A stretch of 55,391 nucleotides of DNA from Conoideocrella luteorostrata (GCA_032433595.1 JASWJB010000299.1:1-55391); one strand, 5' to 3'; positions 1-12,283 are shown, counted from the first letter of the stretch. Numbers and translations are program-made. Notes: generated by a model not told the origin, from the letters alone.

Positions 1-21
1 TTTTTTTTTTTTTTTTTTTTT
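1..21. repeat. Homopolymer T tract at the window edge
   Basis: The first 21 bases are all T. This may be a contig edge at a homopolymer or an ordinary poly-T tract. No telomeric repeat is seen beside it. Confidence 0.9.
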
Positions 22-860
22 GCGAATCGCGAACGGAGTCAAGGAGTGAGTGTGCCCACCACCACCCACACACACCTCCCGAAGAAGAAGCAACCGGCTC
101 GAGTCGGTGAGATTTGAAGCATGATTTGCGATCTTGACATTGTGTGGGTGGTTGGCTGTGTGTGGTTGTGTGTGATTGCGACGCATTTGGCCATCTCTGC
201 GGCAATGATGGCCATGATCGTATGGCCCGAGAGCTACTCCGTACATTGGCTTGCTTAAACCGGCATGCTTTCAATACAAGGTTTGAGGAGAATGCCAAGG
301 TCAAGACTCTGGTTCCGTGCTGTCGTTAGCACGGAGCAGTGAGAAATCCCGTATGTTCGACAAGTGGGCACCGGATAAGCGGAATGCCAAGTGTTTGCGG
401 GTGTGCACTCCGTGCAAGAGACAATACTTGTTCAGCTTCGCGGTTGTTCTCCGTGCTGTATTGCAACTACATGAAAGCTGCAATTTCGCAATGCCACATC
501 CCGAATAATTGTTTCTCAGCCGCGATTCCATTCCCATCTCGACCACGTTTTACCGCACAATATCAAAGGCGATAGATAGTGCGCGGCAAGCCCGATGTCA
601 CAATGGAGCACACGCCGCAGCTCTGCTCTCCTTCACTCAATGTCCACCGACACCCCTGCTCGCCCGCCTGCCCATATCGTATCGTAAGGCGCCGTGAAGT
701 CATCCGTCTCGTACAACATCGACCTAATTATTGCCCGCGGTTCCTTAGCCACAATGTCGCATCCACATCCGCAGCCCACTAACCATTCCCAGCAGGGCCT
801 TGCTGGGCTGACGGAGCGTGTGGGCACCGCGGGTTTCCAGTATGTACTCTGTAGTAGTAA

Positions 861-870
861 TCCGTACGGA
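861..870. repeat. Palindromic pair of the CTCCGTA motif
   Basis: TCCGTACGGA is a perfect 10-base palindrome made by two half-motifs meeting head to head. The same palindrome recurs at 1470-1479. Both lie in gene-free DNA. Confidence 0.75.
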
Positions 871-1469
871 GTGCTTTGCTTGTCTGGGCAATACCTTGGT
901 TAAACGAGCACGCGAAATCGGGACACGAGGCTGCTACGCTGATCCCCGTCGGCCTTCGCTCTCGCTTCAGGCTGACCACTGCCATTGGTGGGTTTCCGCC
1001 TGCGTATTGCTGATGTTGCTATTGTTGGACGCCCAAGTATGCGACGTTTTAGCCTGTTCATCATTGTGTCATGGGCAATTAATTACGACACTTGACGGTT
1101 CGGCATCTACGGAGTACATATCACCACATGTCCCGACGTCTCGAGATTCCCTCCCGGTGCATTATACAGTTCAGTGCTGTAACCCGTCCCTTTGGGAGAT
1201 GAGACAACCGTCCAAAGCTGAGGCTTCACCAACGCTACGTATTCTTGCTTTGCGACCAGAAACTCTCGGAGCCACAAACCCACAGGACGTGCAAGCCCGA
1301 GTGACGATCTCATCATCCTTCCGGAACAACAGTCACACAATAATGGAGGGGGTGAAAGTCAAAATGAACACCGTCCAAGATGGGTAACAGCATCGGAGCC
1401 TTTCCCGCTGCAGGCACAGGCAAGTAACATTTTTTGTCCGATTGCCGCAGCCGCAGCTACACTAACCAC

Positions 1470-1479
1470 TCCGTACGGA
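1470..1479. repeat. Second palindromic CTCCGTA motif pair
   Basis: TCCGTACGGA, identical to 861-870, lies in a longer context that begins ACTCCGTACGGAAGTA. It belongs to the dispersed motif family of this window. Confidence 0.75.
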
Positions 1480-2555
1480 AGTACTTACTTGCTCTACCAA
1501 TTGTGCAACCTGCATCCTGCCTTGTCTGTGATGTGCGGTAATCGGGCCATATGGCGTCGTCTTCATTCTTGGGGCTACCCCTCACCGAGGTCATGAGGTA
1601 ACCATGATGGCTACTTTCTCCGCTCTTGTTGGCCCGGTCTTTCTCATCAGAAAATTCTACACGGGTTGTGGATGGAACGTGTTCTGCTTCTCTAAAGTGC
1701 TTGCGTGATGTTCTCACCGTTCCTGTCTGTGCCGTGCAGCAATGCGTCGAACTGTCGCAACATTTAATTTCGGAGCACTCCACACCAAGCCAGACCGCCT
1801 TGGTTGAAGGGAGAGAATGCTTTTTCCTTGAGTCGGTATGGCGATGCTCATTGGCTTTTCGGGTTGTGGATGCAAGCCTGTTCGGGTGTACTGTGGGCGA
1901 GTGTGTGTACGTGTGAATTATGCGTGCGCACTCCGTATGTGTGTGTGTGTTGGCAGATGCACAGCAACAGCTCCCAAGAAACGAAACATGGCAAGTGGGC
2001 TGCCCGCCTCAGTGTTGGCTTTGCATGCGTCTAGATGCAGCGTGGCTCCTGGGGGCTGATGACGGCTCAAACAACTAATCAACTGGTACCTGGTGCCTGG
2101 GCTGGAGGAAGAGCAAGTGTCATGCAGCCAAACCATCCACGCCAATTGTGTAATCTGTCAGAGAGAGGGGGGGGAGGGGGTGGTTTGATGTGCAGCACCG
2201 TCCTAACAGCGGTTAGTTAACAGCAGGCAGACAGAAAAGCAGCTAGTAATGTCTGGTACCTGGTGCTAATTTCTGTTCCTGCTGCTATCCGTACTAGTTT
2301 GAGATTTAACCCCCCTCGTGACTGCTTCTAGGCCTGTCCGTACCTGGATCAGATCGGCCCCGGCTGGTAGTGGGACCGCTGTACAAAGCGGCCCAGACTC
2401 ACCTTTTTCACACTGGAATGTGATATTTTTTTGCTTTTTATCCTTTTTCATGATGCAGGAGACCTGCTGTCTTACAGCACCACTTTTGGCCGCTTGCAAC
2501 GCCCAAGAGAACTTTCTTTTTTAGGGCTTTTAAATTGGCGGTGGACATGCATGCA

Positions 2556-2600
2556 TTCATACATACATACATACACACATACATTCGTACATACCTGCAG
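2556..2600. repeat. CATA-type microsatellite
   Basis: Imperfect run of CATA/CACA/CATG tetranucleotides (ATGCATGCATTCATACATAC and onward), followed by a TACGTATGTGTGTG tract. It lies in gene-free DNA and I see no coding role. Confidence 0.8.
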
Positions 2601-4091
2601 ACGTACGTATGTGTGTGCTAGTACGCAGGCCAGGGGGCGCAACTTTGGGGGAATTCAAACCCCGGATAAGATCGACATCGTGAAGTTTGGCCATGGAGTC
2701 GTGAATGAAGTTGCCATTGGCACTAGGGCAATACGTAAAACACTGCAAATCTCACAAATGCAGCTATATCGCGGCATTGGTTGCGTGGCATGCAGCATGC
2801 GGCATGCGCGCATGCACTTTCGGCCCTGGGACGCAGTGATGTGTGTCTGCCAAGCGTCTCCCCTCCATTCCCCCCAAAGATCCCGATTGAATTATACATG
2901 TATGGAGCATAGTGACCGTGTTTCTCATATAGTAAAACTACGACTCCGTACTGCCATCACTGCCATCATCATCACATCGAGATTGCCAGACTTAGTCCTG
3001 AACTCCATGCGTTGCGAGCCGAGTTGAAACCAAGCCGCCACAACCCACGAGTTGTGTCCCGCGCATCGCAAACAAGCTTGATATGCACGCACCTGTGATG
3101 AAACTTGCTGCGCGAATCTGCGGGAGAGCTGCAGTCCACAGCCAATGGCGTGCCAGAGCACAGCAACAGCCTTCTGCTCCTCCTCCTCACCGCGGGCCGC
3201 GCACTTGTTCCTTTTTTTCTCGCGTGACCGACCGCAGCTGCGACAGCTTCTTGCTGGCCATCCAATATCCAACAATAAAAGACGGTGCAATTTCCCCTTG
3301 GCTTGGGCCGATGCTACGATTACATATCAATTGGGGTCGCCAGCCCAGCCAGATCCGGCGGGGTGGGTGTTTGGGATATACATATCAGACACTACTATAG
3401 ATAATGTGCGGGCGCGGCCGCAAGGTGCCGCTTGTTTCGTGAAGGATGGCTACTTAGTTTATTAATGTGCACAGAAATAAACGGCTTACATAACTGCCAA
3501 GTCGTCGTGGTTTTTCGTTGTTGTTGTCGTCGGTCGTCGTCGGATGCGCCGCGGCACCGCGGGATGGGCTGACATCCGTCACAGTCAGACGCGAGCTAGT
3601 ATCAAAAGGATGGAAATGATTCATCAGCCGCAGCAGCAGGTGTGAGAGACTGTTTTGGCTGTCGGCCAGACCCAGGAACCCAGGCCTCGGAGTGCAGTAG
3701 TCATTGTCGTGCTACCTGCTGACAAGGCTGCATAGTGATATGCTCGGCTATCGACTAAGGCCGGGCAAAAAGCGATCCATGTCATCCTGGTAAATCCCAG
3801 ACCAGATTGTTGCTTCGGCATCCCGTGCTCATCACAGTCAGATGGGTGTTGGATTTGATTTGAAATACGGGGTGCTGGATCGCCGAGTACCAGCGAGTGC
3901 CAGCAGGACATCCGCCAAGGGTGTCAAACTACGGAGTATGAGGAATCAGTATGCGGAGTGCGTGGTACTCCCCGTACCCCGACTGCCATCATGAACTACT
4001 CCGTGCTCAACCCATCAGCATATCAGCCCATCCATCCATGCAGCCATTCTTGGCATATTGCGCAGTAGTAGACTTGTAATTATTGTATTTG

Positions 4092-4107
4092 TACTCCGTA
4101 CTCCGTA
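4092..4107. repeat. Tandem pair of the ACTCCGTA motif
   Basis: TACTCCGTACTCCGTA is two copies of the 8-base unit in direct tandem with period 8. It is one of the clearest multi-copy clusters of the dispersed motif. Confidence 0.85.
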
Positions 4108-4534
4108 TTGTCCCTACCATACAAATATTGTGATTAAAACCGACCAGCTGACAGACCGCATGAGCCCACCCCGGCAGGATGTGGACCCATCCCGTCCACG
4201 TCCGTCCCTCCTCCTTACCCAGCAACTCACCGCCATCGCTTGTCTCCAGCCAATGGCAGCACAGGGCTGATTTCCCCGCAGGCCAGTGACCTTCTCCCGT
4301 CTCCCGCCTGCTTGTACCAAGGTGCTGCTGTGCATACATGGGCTAGTACTAGTACTGCACAATAGCGACTGTCTTGGAAGCCTTGGCCACAACGCTGCCC
4401 ATATCAAGCGGGTTTAGCGCGGCCTGTCTGCTCAACCCCTGCGGGTACTTGAGCATACACTCTTTTTTTGCCCATTCGGCCATGTAACTGACCCAACGGG
4501 CTGGACTGCTGCCTCAACGTGATGACCACCGCCT

Positions 4535-4548
4535 GGGGGGGGGGGGGG
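4535..4548. repeat. G14 homopolymer
   Basis: Fourteen consecutive G residues in gene-free DNA. The exact length may be affected by sequencing error. Confidence 0.85.
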
Positions 4549-5611
4549 TGGCTAGTTGTGCGTGCCCGCCCTTGCAGCAGCATCTAGGTACTGCATCTGC
4601 AGGTCGAGTTGGCACTGCGTTGCATTGCAGTAGCGAAGAGGCGTTTTTCGGGATCGTGCAGCCCGTCAGGAGGAGTCTCTGCTGAGGTGGTACTTGTGCG
4701 CTGCTCTGGAAGGATTTTGTTGTTTACCGTTGGGTTGATGGGGGGATTGTTGATGCCCCTTCACTGTTTCCGTGCCTGATCGAATGTGGTTGTCTGTGCG
4801 AGATCATCGCTTTTTGCATTTACCTGCTACTCAGAGCGATTCGCATATAGCCAGTTGCCATTTGTGAGCATCCACCTCAGCACGCTGCACAGTCAGCACG
4901 CAGATGCTGATGCGTACTGTACAATCAACGCACGTCGCTGGTGATATTGCTCGTTTCGATGTCAGTGCTGCCAGTGAGTGTCCCTACTCCGTACTAGTAT
5001 ATCCGCGGCATGCAGAAAGCGCCGAGGGTTCCGTCTCGCTGTGTATTGAAAGTGCCGCGCCGACGTACTCCGGAGTTAGTCGATGGCCGACCGATAGATC
5101 GCCATATCAGGTTTCATATGGGCGATCATGCCATGTTACAACACGATGGTCTACATGGCATTCATTGGCAGCAGCAGCATCGGCTTGTTGACCACACCTG
5201 TGGTCTCTGCTCTATCGTCTCACACATCACAAGCCGCACGTCGCAATCTCATGTGGTCGATGCTGCGTCATTGCCGCCGGGCATTTTTGAGGTCTGTGCG
5301 GCTATCGCGTCGGATCCCCCCCAAACACCTGTCATATATCACTTCTTTGTACGGAGACGTTCGAGGTCGGAGGTACAACAAATCAATCACCGATATCAAC
5401 AGCGAGGACGGCAAATGTATACAGCTGGTCCAACACCTCGATGAAGTGTTCAAGCCCATTCTCCATGTGTGGCCTTGCTGTACTCCGCGGTTAGCTGACT
5501 ACTACTCCCCGTCCCATGATTAAGCAAGATAAGCTTGCCTGTCATTCCTGCAAGACTGTGCACAGTGCCTACGATACAGCTCGGGACCCTGCAGCATCAT
5601 TGCACAATAGG

Positions 5612-5650
5612 TATTCCGTAGAGTGACTACTCCGTACAACTACTCCGTAC
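5612..5650. repeat. Cluster of three ACTCCGTA-type motifs
   Basis: Three copies within 39 bases: TATTCCGTA (one mismatch), TACTCCGTAC and again TACTCCGTAC, separated by 10 and 2 bases. All are in the same orientation. Confidence 0.85.
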
Positions 5651-8600
5651 TATCACCGCCCCGTGGACCCAATACCCAATATAGGCTGCCTGGGAGGCGC
5701 ACGCCGCACTGACGGGCACTCCGGAAACTCTATTTCTTTCTGCGCTTCCATTCGTTCGATTACGCTGTATTGGTGACCATTTTCCATTTCGGAGTGATCC
5801 GACGCGCAATGGCTGCTGGAAAAAAAAAATCCATTTGCATTTCACATTTCACCTGTGATCACTCCTTGTCCAGCAACACAGGATAGCCAGCCCAGATACG
5901 ATACGCTCTTGCGGGCGCTCCTTTCCCAACATGACCGACAACGTGCGGCAATACTACTCCGTGCCATACTCAGCGCCATATTTCGGACAATAGAGTCCCT
6001 CCGCAATTTGCCAAGTGTAACTGATTACGAAGCATCTGCTCATGCGCTCCCCTCCCCACTGCCAGAGCGATGGGTCCATCGTCCCGCCAAGATCATTTTC
6101 TCTCGTCACAAATTTAAGTCAGCCAACAACTCCGCAGTTGGTGATGTGCGCCACCTGAGCGCCAAGGGCTTGATCTACAGAAAGTCTGCTTCGTACGGCT
6201 ACTATAGTTACTCACGACGCCAGGTCGTAGAAACTTCCCACTTCTCTCTCCACTTTCCCCAGCTGTTCAAGGTCGCGCGGCGCCACAATAACGCCTACCC
6301 TGGTACCTGGGTATTACCAGTCCGTACTCCGTACAGTATCTAACTACTTTGTCCTCAGTAGATGGGATGGTTTTGCTTTCATCGACCGCCACGGTGAACT
6401 ACCTGCGCGCCATTCAGCACAGTCGTTTGCGCCACGATCACCAACAAGGAATGCCTGCGTACTCCCCATCCGTCCAGCACTGGGCTTCCGTGCTTCAGAA
6501 AACACAGCCGGCTGTCCGTCTCAACATCTCTGCATGCGGACGTAAATTAAATACTGGCCACAATAGTCCTAGCTTTCTACATGTCACAAAGGCTATCTGC
6601 CAATTGCTAAAACTAAAATGCCCACCCAGATTGCCAGTGCAATCCGGGACCGCGACCAAACCTTCCAGCCTGCCTCGCAAAGAGGGGAAACGCACTGCAC
6701 TCCTCCGACAAATGAGGGGTCGAGCCTCGACCTGCTGCAGTATCGCCGCATCTACGAGCAAACTACGGAGTACCGTTCCAAATAATTTCCATCCCATCAC
6801 CAATCAATAAATCAATCAATCACCTTCCTGAAACCAATAAGTTGCGCTCTGTGAAATTCCATCGAGATACAAAAAGAGAACTCTTTGTTCTTCAAAACCC
6901 TCCGGTGCGGCAAGATCCCATCGCAATGCCATCAGCTTGCACTGCAGTTGCCAGAGATCTCGATCTGCCAACTTTCTGGGCACAGCTGCTCGAAGTGATA
7001 CCCTAACAGGTAAGATGGTGCGGCGAGCTCAGCCAGGTCCTGCCCCAAATACCGCCTAGACATCATGGCCTTCAGACTTCAGCTGAATCTGCCATCTAAG
7101 TGACTAACCCACAGCCGAGATCCCGAGGCGCATTGTCCAAGTAGTTACTTCCTACCAGAAAAAAACTTGGTTGCGGTGGACGGGTAGCTAGCTATAGTGG
7201 GGGTGCAATAATTTCCAACCCAGCTTGCGTGCCGCAACGCGACTCTGGGGGTTGGAAATTTATTTTAGCTAGGTAAATTATGCTCAGTTCGGTCCGCACA
7301 TGCGACGGTCATTGTATAACGGCGATCAAACGAGCTAAGCGTGATGCTAAAAAAAATTAAAAAGATAAAAAGAACAAAACCCTCCGCGATGGATCGAAAC
7401 AACTTCTCGCGAAAGAAGCATTGGACTACGTAGCTAGGCTTTTCATCTTTCAATTGCTGCTAACAAAGGCGATATTTCAGTTTGTGGTCTTTCTCGCACA
7501 TCTAAAACTGATGGCACCTTGCCGTGAGCCGGGCTGTCCCCTGTTGTCCCTTGCATGAACGTAGCGCACTGCCCAAAATGGCAATCATCTCGATGAACAC
7601 ATACCACAATCCGATTATCACGACCACCAAGCACGCATCTCGAAGCGCTCCAAACACTTTAAAAAAAGAATGCCACATAATAGTCTTTGCTTACGCACAG
7701 CCTGCCTATCTTCCCGGCCAATTTACCCAATATCCGGGACCGACGCACACCTCGCCACTATCGCTCAGACACAGCTATGTCATGGTAATCCCAGATCTCG
7801 CTCCTCATTGGCCAGTTCCCCTTGGCCCGGATTTCCGGGCAGCGTCATATGCTGCGTGGTTACCCCGGCCATCGCGGTGGGGATAACATCATAGACCGAC
7901 CACCTGATACACAGGCACACGGGGACATTCACGTCAACAATTTCGGAATAACTCTATTTTCGGAGAAATTTTCCAGTTGACTTCAAAGCGTTTTTATTTT
8001 GACTTTGGTCCCATATGGATGCCGCGGATCAGCGTCATCGGCTGGTTTCAGTGATCGCTCTGTTTTGAACAGGCGCGATGCCACACGACTTGCTAGCTTG
8101 CTGGCACGAAACAACTGAGCGATTGCAAGTGGTGTGCGGTACGATTGCTGCAAGCAAGGAAAACAGTGGCAGTAAGGGGGGCGTTGAACGCTGGCACGGA
8201 CTTTATCGACTCATGGCAATGCAGGACGTTTTAGACCGTAATCCTGTGAAAGCCGTATACTAAACAATGTGCGGTTGACTAATGTGCATGTTCGTCTCAC
8301 CACCAACTCTATTTTTGATGGGCACAAAACACCGATCGAATTCAATAAAGTCGATCGCTTTATCTATCAAGCAATTGCCTCGATTTGACACAATCCCCTT
8401 GTTACAACGCCAATTGGTGTGGTGGTAGAACGATCGCCCTACCCGCAGTCATCATATATGCCATACACCGTAGCTACTCATGCATCGTATCAAGTAGCTG
8501 TGAGAGTCAGTCACATACATTACGCGATTATTGTTTCTTCCATGTACCAGATGTCTTACTGTAGTATTCCATGGATAGAGTGTTTGCAGTAGCTGTTGCT

Positions 8601-8712
8601 CTAACGACTGCCCGGACATTAATTGGCTTTCATCAACACCACCAACTCGTCACACCTATGCAAGGGAGAAACCTTGGCTGCCCCCAACCAAGCAAATGGC
8701 GCCGACGATAAC

Positions 8713-8970
8713 TCATGAATACAGTGTTCTGGCAACCACAGACAATGCGCGTGCACCCCTCTCCGTACTCTTGACGTCCACCCACCTCTGAATACACTTG
8801 TCTTGGTATTTCTGGAGATCGAAGTTCCAGGGGTCCATCGGCATGCCCCGAAGCCCATCGACGATGTCTTCCTTCCATCTCGTGGCAAACCTCATCGCTT
8901 CATGGTCCAAAGAAGAAAAACCATGTAGACGCCTTACGCCATTATCCAAATCCGAGACAACCATCCATTG
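8713..8970 (-). pseudogene. Coding-like fragment of an unrecognised gene
   Basis: On the minus strand one frame from about 8970 to 8713 reads like real protein. It has balanced charge, frequent Trp and Asp, and segments such as RFATRWKEDIVDGLRGMP followed by DPWNFDLQKYQDKCIQRW. Codon third positions favour C and G more than in the surroundings. Upstream and downstream the frame dissolves into stops, and no other exon reads coherently. I do not recognise the family. It may be a relic of a decayed gene or one exon of a gene whose other exons I failed to find. Confidence 0.3.
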
Positions 8971-9399
8971 GTGCCAGCACATTGTACGGCCATAACCTCA
9001 TCAAACAATCACTGGCCGTCTTATTGCCGATCTTTGTTTCATCACTTTGACTCGTGCTACTGGTTTTACATTCCAGCGCGTCATGATTATTCCATCGCGT
9101 AAAGTAGCCCCCTAATTCACAAGCAGTTGATAAATATTCAATGCAGCGAAACGGTCGTGCAACAGTCTGCAATGTACGGAGTACCGAGATTACGAACATC
9201 GCCATGTTTTATTTGCTTTTTTGGATTTATTTCCCGACTCTTGAGCAAGGGAATAAGACATAAAACCCTCCGGGATTGTACTGATGCCGCAATGACGTCT
9301 TCGAAGATGTGCGTAATTTCCGTATACCGCGGACGGTTGTACAACCGTTACACTGCCGGACGAAACACTACAACTGGCAAGCGTCTCAAGCGGGTTGCA

Positions 9400-9914
9400 T
9401 CACAGAATGCCATCGCTTTCACCAGGTAATCGCTTAACACGCTTCTGTTCCCAATCATCGAGATCTCGGCCAGCGAGACGCTGCACGGTTTGTTCAGCCA
9501 CATTAGCCATTATTCTCCCTTGATTTCAGATGTCTTCTTTCTTTTCTCCCTCACACTCTTTGTATCATGGCAGCATTCGTAGATAGAAATACCATCACCA
9601 ACATCTCCGAATCTCCAAAAAATGACGGAATTCGGACTGAGACTTACGTAGTATTCCTCCTTCATGTCCACCTTGCGGGCTCCCCGTCTCACCCCCAGCT
9701 CTGCCTCCTTCGTCATTTGTCGCACTTTTCGGTCGTGTCGCTCGTATCGGATTGCCGCTGCTGGCGTGAGCACAAACGAGCCGGCTACGACGACAGCAAG
9801 AAACGGGAGGCCAAACATCACAAAGGGATGTTTGGACATGAGGCGGCGATACTGTGAGCCAACTTTGCTCGCCTCGCCACTGCCCCGAAACTTATTGCTC
9901 TGGAACGCCGGCAT
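9400..9914 (-). CDS. COX16: Cytochrome c oxidase assembly protein COX16
   Basis: COX16 is a small mitochondrial inner-membrane protein needed to assemble cytochrome c oxidase. Two exons: 9914-9648 and 9480-9400, with an intron of 167 nt (GTAAGT donor, CAG acceptor, phase 0). The product is 115 aa, the usual size. Start chosen at MPAFQSNKFR because the family starts this way; an upstream in-frame Met would add nine residues. Residues 31-50 form the single membrane segment. After it come the conserved YERHD region and the D-D-W-E-Q motif in exon 2, ending in LPGESDGIL. A frame reading through the intron hides the true C terminus. The next gene upstream (10554-11271) is in the same orientation but well separated. 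Confidence 0.93.
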
Positions 9915-10553
9915 TGTACGTGTCCGGCCTGTCGTCAGCACGACGATTCAGGCCACTTCCTGAAAATCGGTTCTTGTATTTAAAGGACTGGTATTTGTTG
10001 CGCCGTTGCGGGCTGGCGCTGTCGTGATTGATGCTGAAGCAAAATAATTGATCAACTTTCAGGATGGAGTCGACTTGCTAACATCACGTGGTCCGTGCAC
10101 ACTTCTTCTGCAGCGACATGCTTTCCCCATAATCCTGTATTCGTAGAATAAACTGCCAGAAGAGATTACAATTGCTTGCGTGTTTCCGAACCACGACGTA
10201 ATGTAAATTTTAATATTTCCATAATATCCATTCATATAAAAATACTATAGATGTCGTAGTGTAAATAAACAGTACATAATAAGTAGAAGGTGATCCCGAA
10301 TGGTAGGGAGCATTCTGCAAATTCCAACCTAGGGTAGCTCTAAAACCTGAAGCACTTTGGCTCAGTCCGCAACACAATCGCAAAATAGTTGATAAACCAC
10401 TATTCATACTTAATATATAAGATAAATATTTGTGCAGAACTAATATATAAACCCTATGAACATTCAGTTCGCGATCACCTACCCAAAAATGACAAACGCA
10501 AATCGTCCCATCATAAAATATGAACACTAATTCCAGTAACCTCGCCGTGTTAA
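9915..10553. other. Intergenic region upstream of COX16
   Basis: About 640 bases holding the COX16 promoter side and the 3' flank of the next minus-strand gene. The part from about 10200 to 10480 is AT-rich. No gene seen. Confidence 0.7.
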
Positions 10554-11271
10554 TCACCACAAGAACCTCCTCCTCTGATGATAGGTCGGTATATCACCCT
10601 GCGCCAACTTTTGTATCTCCTCCTTAATAAGCTTCCTACGCTCAGCTCTCGTAATTGGAAGAGGATTCTTCGCCAACGGATCGGGATGATCCACTCCCCA
10701 CGCTTGATGAGCAGCCTGCGCCTTGAGCGAGTCCAAAATACGCAGCTGCTCCTCAGACGCCTCTTCCCGTCCCTTGGAAGCCTTGGCGTCGGGAACAGGC
10801 TCCGATTTGTGGTCCGAGCCTTGTACTGGTAGTTCCTTGTCTATCTTCTTTGCTTTGTTCTTCTTGCCCTTGGATTGAGGTTTTTCATGAAGCTCATATT
10901 TCTTAGCTAGTCGCTCTTTCTCGTCCTTGTCTGCTAGGCTTTCCCCCACTATGATCGTCCCGTCTTGCAGCTTTATGGTCTCCCGCTCAAAGTAGCCTGG
11001 TAGATGTGCCCTTGGTGATGGTTTGGTGTAGCCTGGGCGGATGGCAAGTCGGAGATCTTGGAGGGTGCGTTGCTGAATGGTGTAGCCGCTCAGGAAGAGC
11101 GCCAAAGTAAACAAGATTACTACATTCGTTAGAATTACTTTCTTAGATTTCAAGGGCTCGGGTACTGGACTGCGAACGTATGCGGTCTGGCTCGTAAGGT
11201 GGCGTGTGCTTACCGACGCAAATGGAAACCAGGGCCGATACCTCTGAAGAAGTGAGGAGCGCTTTGCGCAT
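10554..11271 (-). CDS. Unrecognised small membrane protein
   Basis: I do not recognise this gene. The main open frame has no ATG near its start, so I searched upstream. An exon at 11271-11214 starting MRKALLTSSEV joins through a 49-nt intron (GTAAGC donor, CAG acceptor, phase 1) to 11164-10554, giving 222 aa. Residues 29-46 form one hydrophobic segment preceded by KSKK, so it is probably a single-pass membrane protein. Next comes a conserved-looking stretch (GYTIQQRTLQDLRLAIRPGY), then a basic, Lys-rich, low-complexity middle (about 90-150) and a basic C terminus ending RRRFLW. Its place beside COX16 might suggest mitochondria, but that is only proximity. The first exon is the weakest part of the model. 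Confidence 0.6.
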
Positions 11272-11521
11272 CTTGTTTCACTACGAATTAACCAAATATG
11301 AAATTCTTTATTGAATGTAGAAAAAAGTTTTGATCAGTGTTTGTAGGCGCGATGCTCCGTTCGATGGTTCCAGGATGTCACCTCCCAGTGACTCGTTGGC
11401 ACAGCAACTATCTTATCGGAACTCCAACCCGCTCCAAACGCCCGTCTTTTCAGAGCAACCGGAAATAGCATCTAAAAGTTCACTCAACTTTCAAAAGTGG
11501 CCCGCGCAAACCACCACCGTA

Positions 11522-12283
11522 ATGTCGAAAAGTGACGTCGTGCAGGCCGACGCGCGTCGTTTCCTCGACGAGCGCGGCTCCAATGCCGCCCTCGCTCCGA
11601 ATGGCCTCAACCCAGCCACCATCATGGAGAAGGCCGTCAAAGACCGCATCATCGAATCCTACTTCTACAAAGAGCAATGCTTTGCCCTCAACGAAGCCGA
11701 TATTGTCGACCGCATAGTCGAACACGTCAGCTTCATAGGCGGCACGCACGGAAACTCCCAGAAACCTAGTCCCTTTCTGTGCCTCGCATTCAAGCTCCTC
11801 GAGCTGGGGCCAAGCGAGGAAATCCTGCACGAGTACATGTCCTACGGCGGGGAGCAATTCAAATATCTGAGGGCGCTGGCATGCTTTTATTTCCGGTTAA
11901 CGAGGCAAGCTAAAGATGTGTATGAGACCCTGGAACCGTTTTTGGAGGATAGGAGGAAGCTGAGGAGGAAGGGCAGAAATGGGACGTCGTTGACGTTTAT
12001 GGATGATTTCGTGGATGATTTATTGACAAAGGAAAGGGTGTGTGCGACGAGTTTGTGGAAGATGCCGAAGAGAGATGTTTTGGAAGATTTGGAGGTGCTA
12101 GAACCAAGGGTGAGTCCGTTGGGGGATTTGGAGGACTTATTGGCGGAAGAGGATGATGATGATGCTCCTGCGGAGGATGATGCGCAGAGGAATGGAGATG
12201 GTGAGGAAGGGGAAGTGGATGACGATTCGATGGATCCGGATCAAGAGAAAGACAGGAGTCGAAGCAGGTCAAGGTCGCCTTGA
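11522..12283 (+). CDS. PRP38: Pre-mRNA splicing factor PRP38
   Basis: PRP38 is a U4/U6.U5 tri-snRNP protein needed for spliceosome activation. This is a single exon of 253 aa. Start taken at MSKSDVVQADARRF: the open frame extends further upstream, but that part does not look conserved. The PRP38 domain covers about residues 20-190, with the typical NPATIMEKAVKDRI, ESYFYKEQCF, and then a GGTHGN-x-QKPSPFLCLAFKLL region and YLRALACFYFRLT. An acidic tail follows (EEDDDD, residues about 215-245), ending in a short Arg/Ser run. It is divergent from the neighbour at 11271, with 250 bases between the starts, which may be a shared promoter. Confidence 0.95.
   Translation: MSKSDVVQADARRFLDERGSNAALAPNGLNPATIMEKAVKDRIIESYFYKEQCFALNEADIVDRIVEHVSFIGGTHGNSQKPSPFLCLAFKLLELGPSEEILHEYMSYGGEQFKYLRALACFYFRLTRQAKDVYETLEPFLEDRRKLRRKGRNGTSLTFMDDFVDDLLTKERVCATSLWKMPKRDVLEDLEVLEPRVSPLGDLEDLLAEEDDDDAPAEDDAQRNGDGEEGEVDDDSMDPDQEKDRSRSRSRSP

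Larger units (their letters stand above)
1..9399. other. Gene-poor left arm
   Basis: About 9.4 kb in which I cannot support any complete gene. Open frames exist (for example 818-1387, 5855-6343 and 6349-6810 on the plus strand), but they run through copies of the ACTCCGTA motif, resemble no family I know and show no paired splice sites. The stretch holds many motif copies, a CATA-type microsatellite, a G14 tract and one coding-like fragment near 8713-8970. It could contain species-specific or non-coding transcripts that I cannot see from sequence. Confidence 0.7.

Noticed and set aside
1..21. Telomere or LINE tail
   Set aside because: Only a T run; no TTAGGG repeats and no retroelement frame next to it.
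818..1387. 189-codon open frame
   Set aside because: No family resemblance, includes several dispersed-motif copies, and no supporting splice sites. It appears to be chance openness in a GC-balanced spacer.
2640..2670. tRNA T-arm-like sequence GGGGGAATTCAAACCCC
   Set aside because: No matching A box, acceptor stem or anticodon arm upstream.
5855..6810. Two consecutive frames of 162 and 153 codons
   Set aside because: They contain motif copies, differ in composition from the real genes here and match nothing I know.
9510..9647. C-terminal extension of COX16 read through the intron
   Set aside because: A GTAAGT donor and a CAG acceptor join to the conserved D-D-W-E-Q end; the read-through peptide is not family-like.
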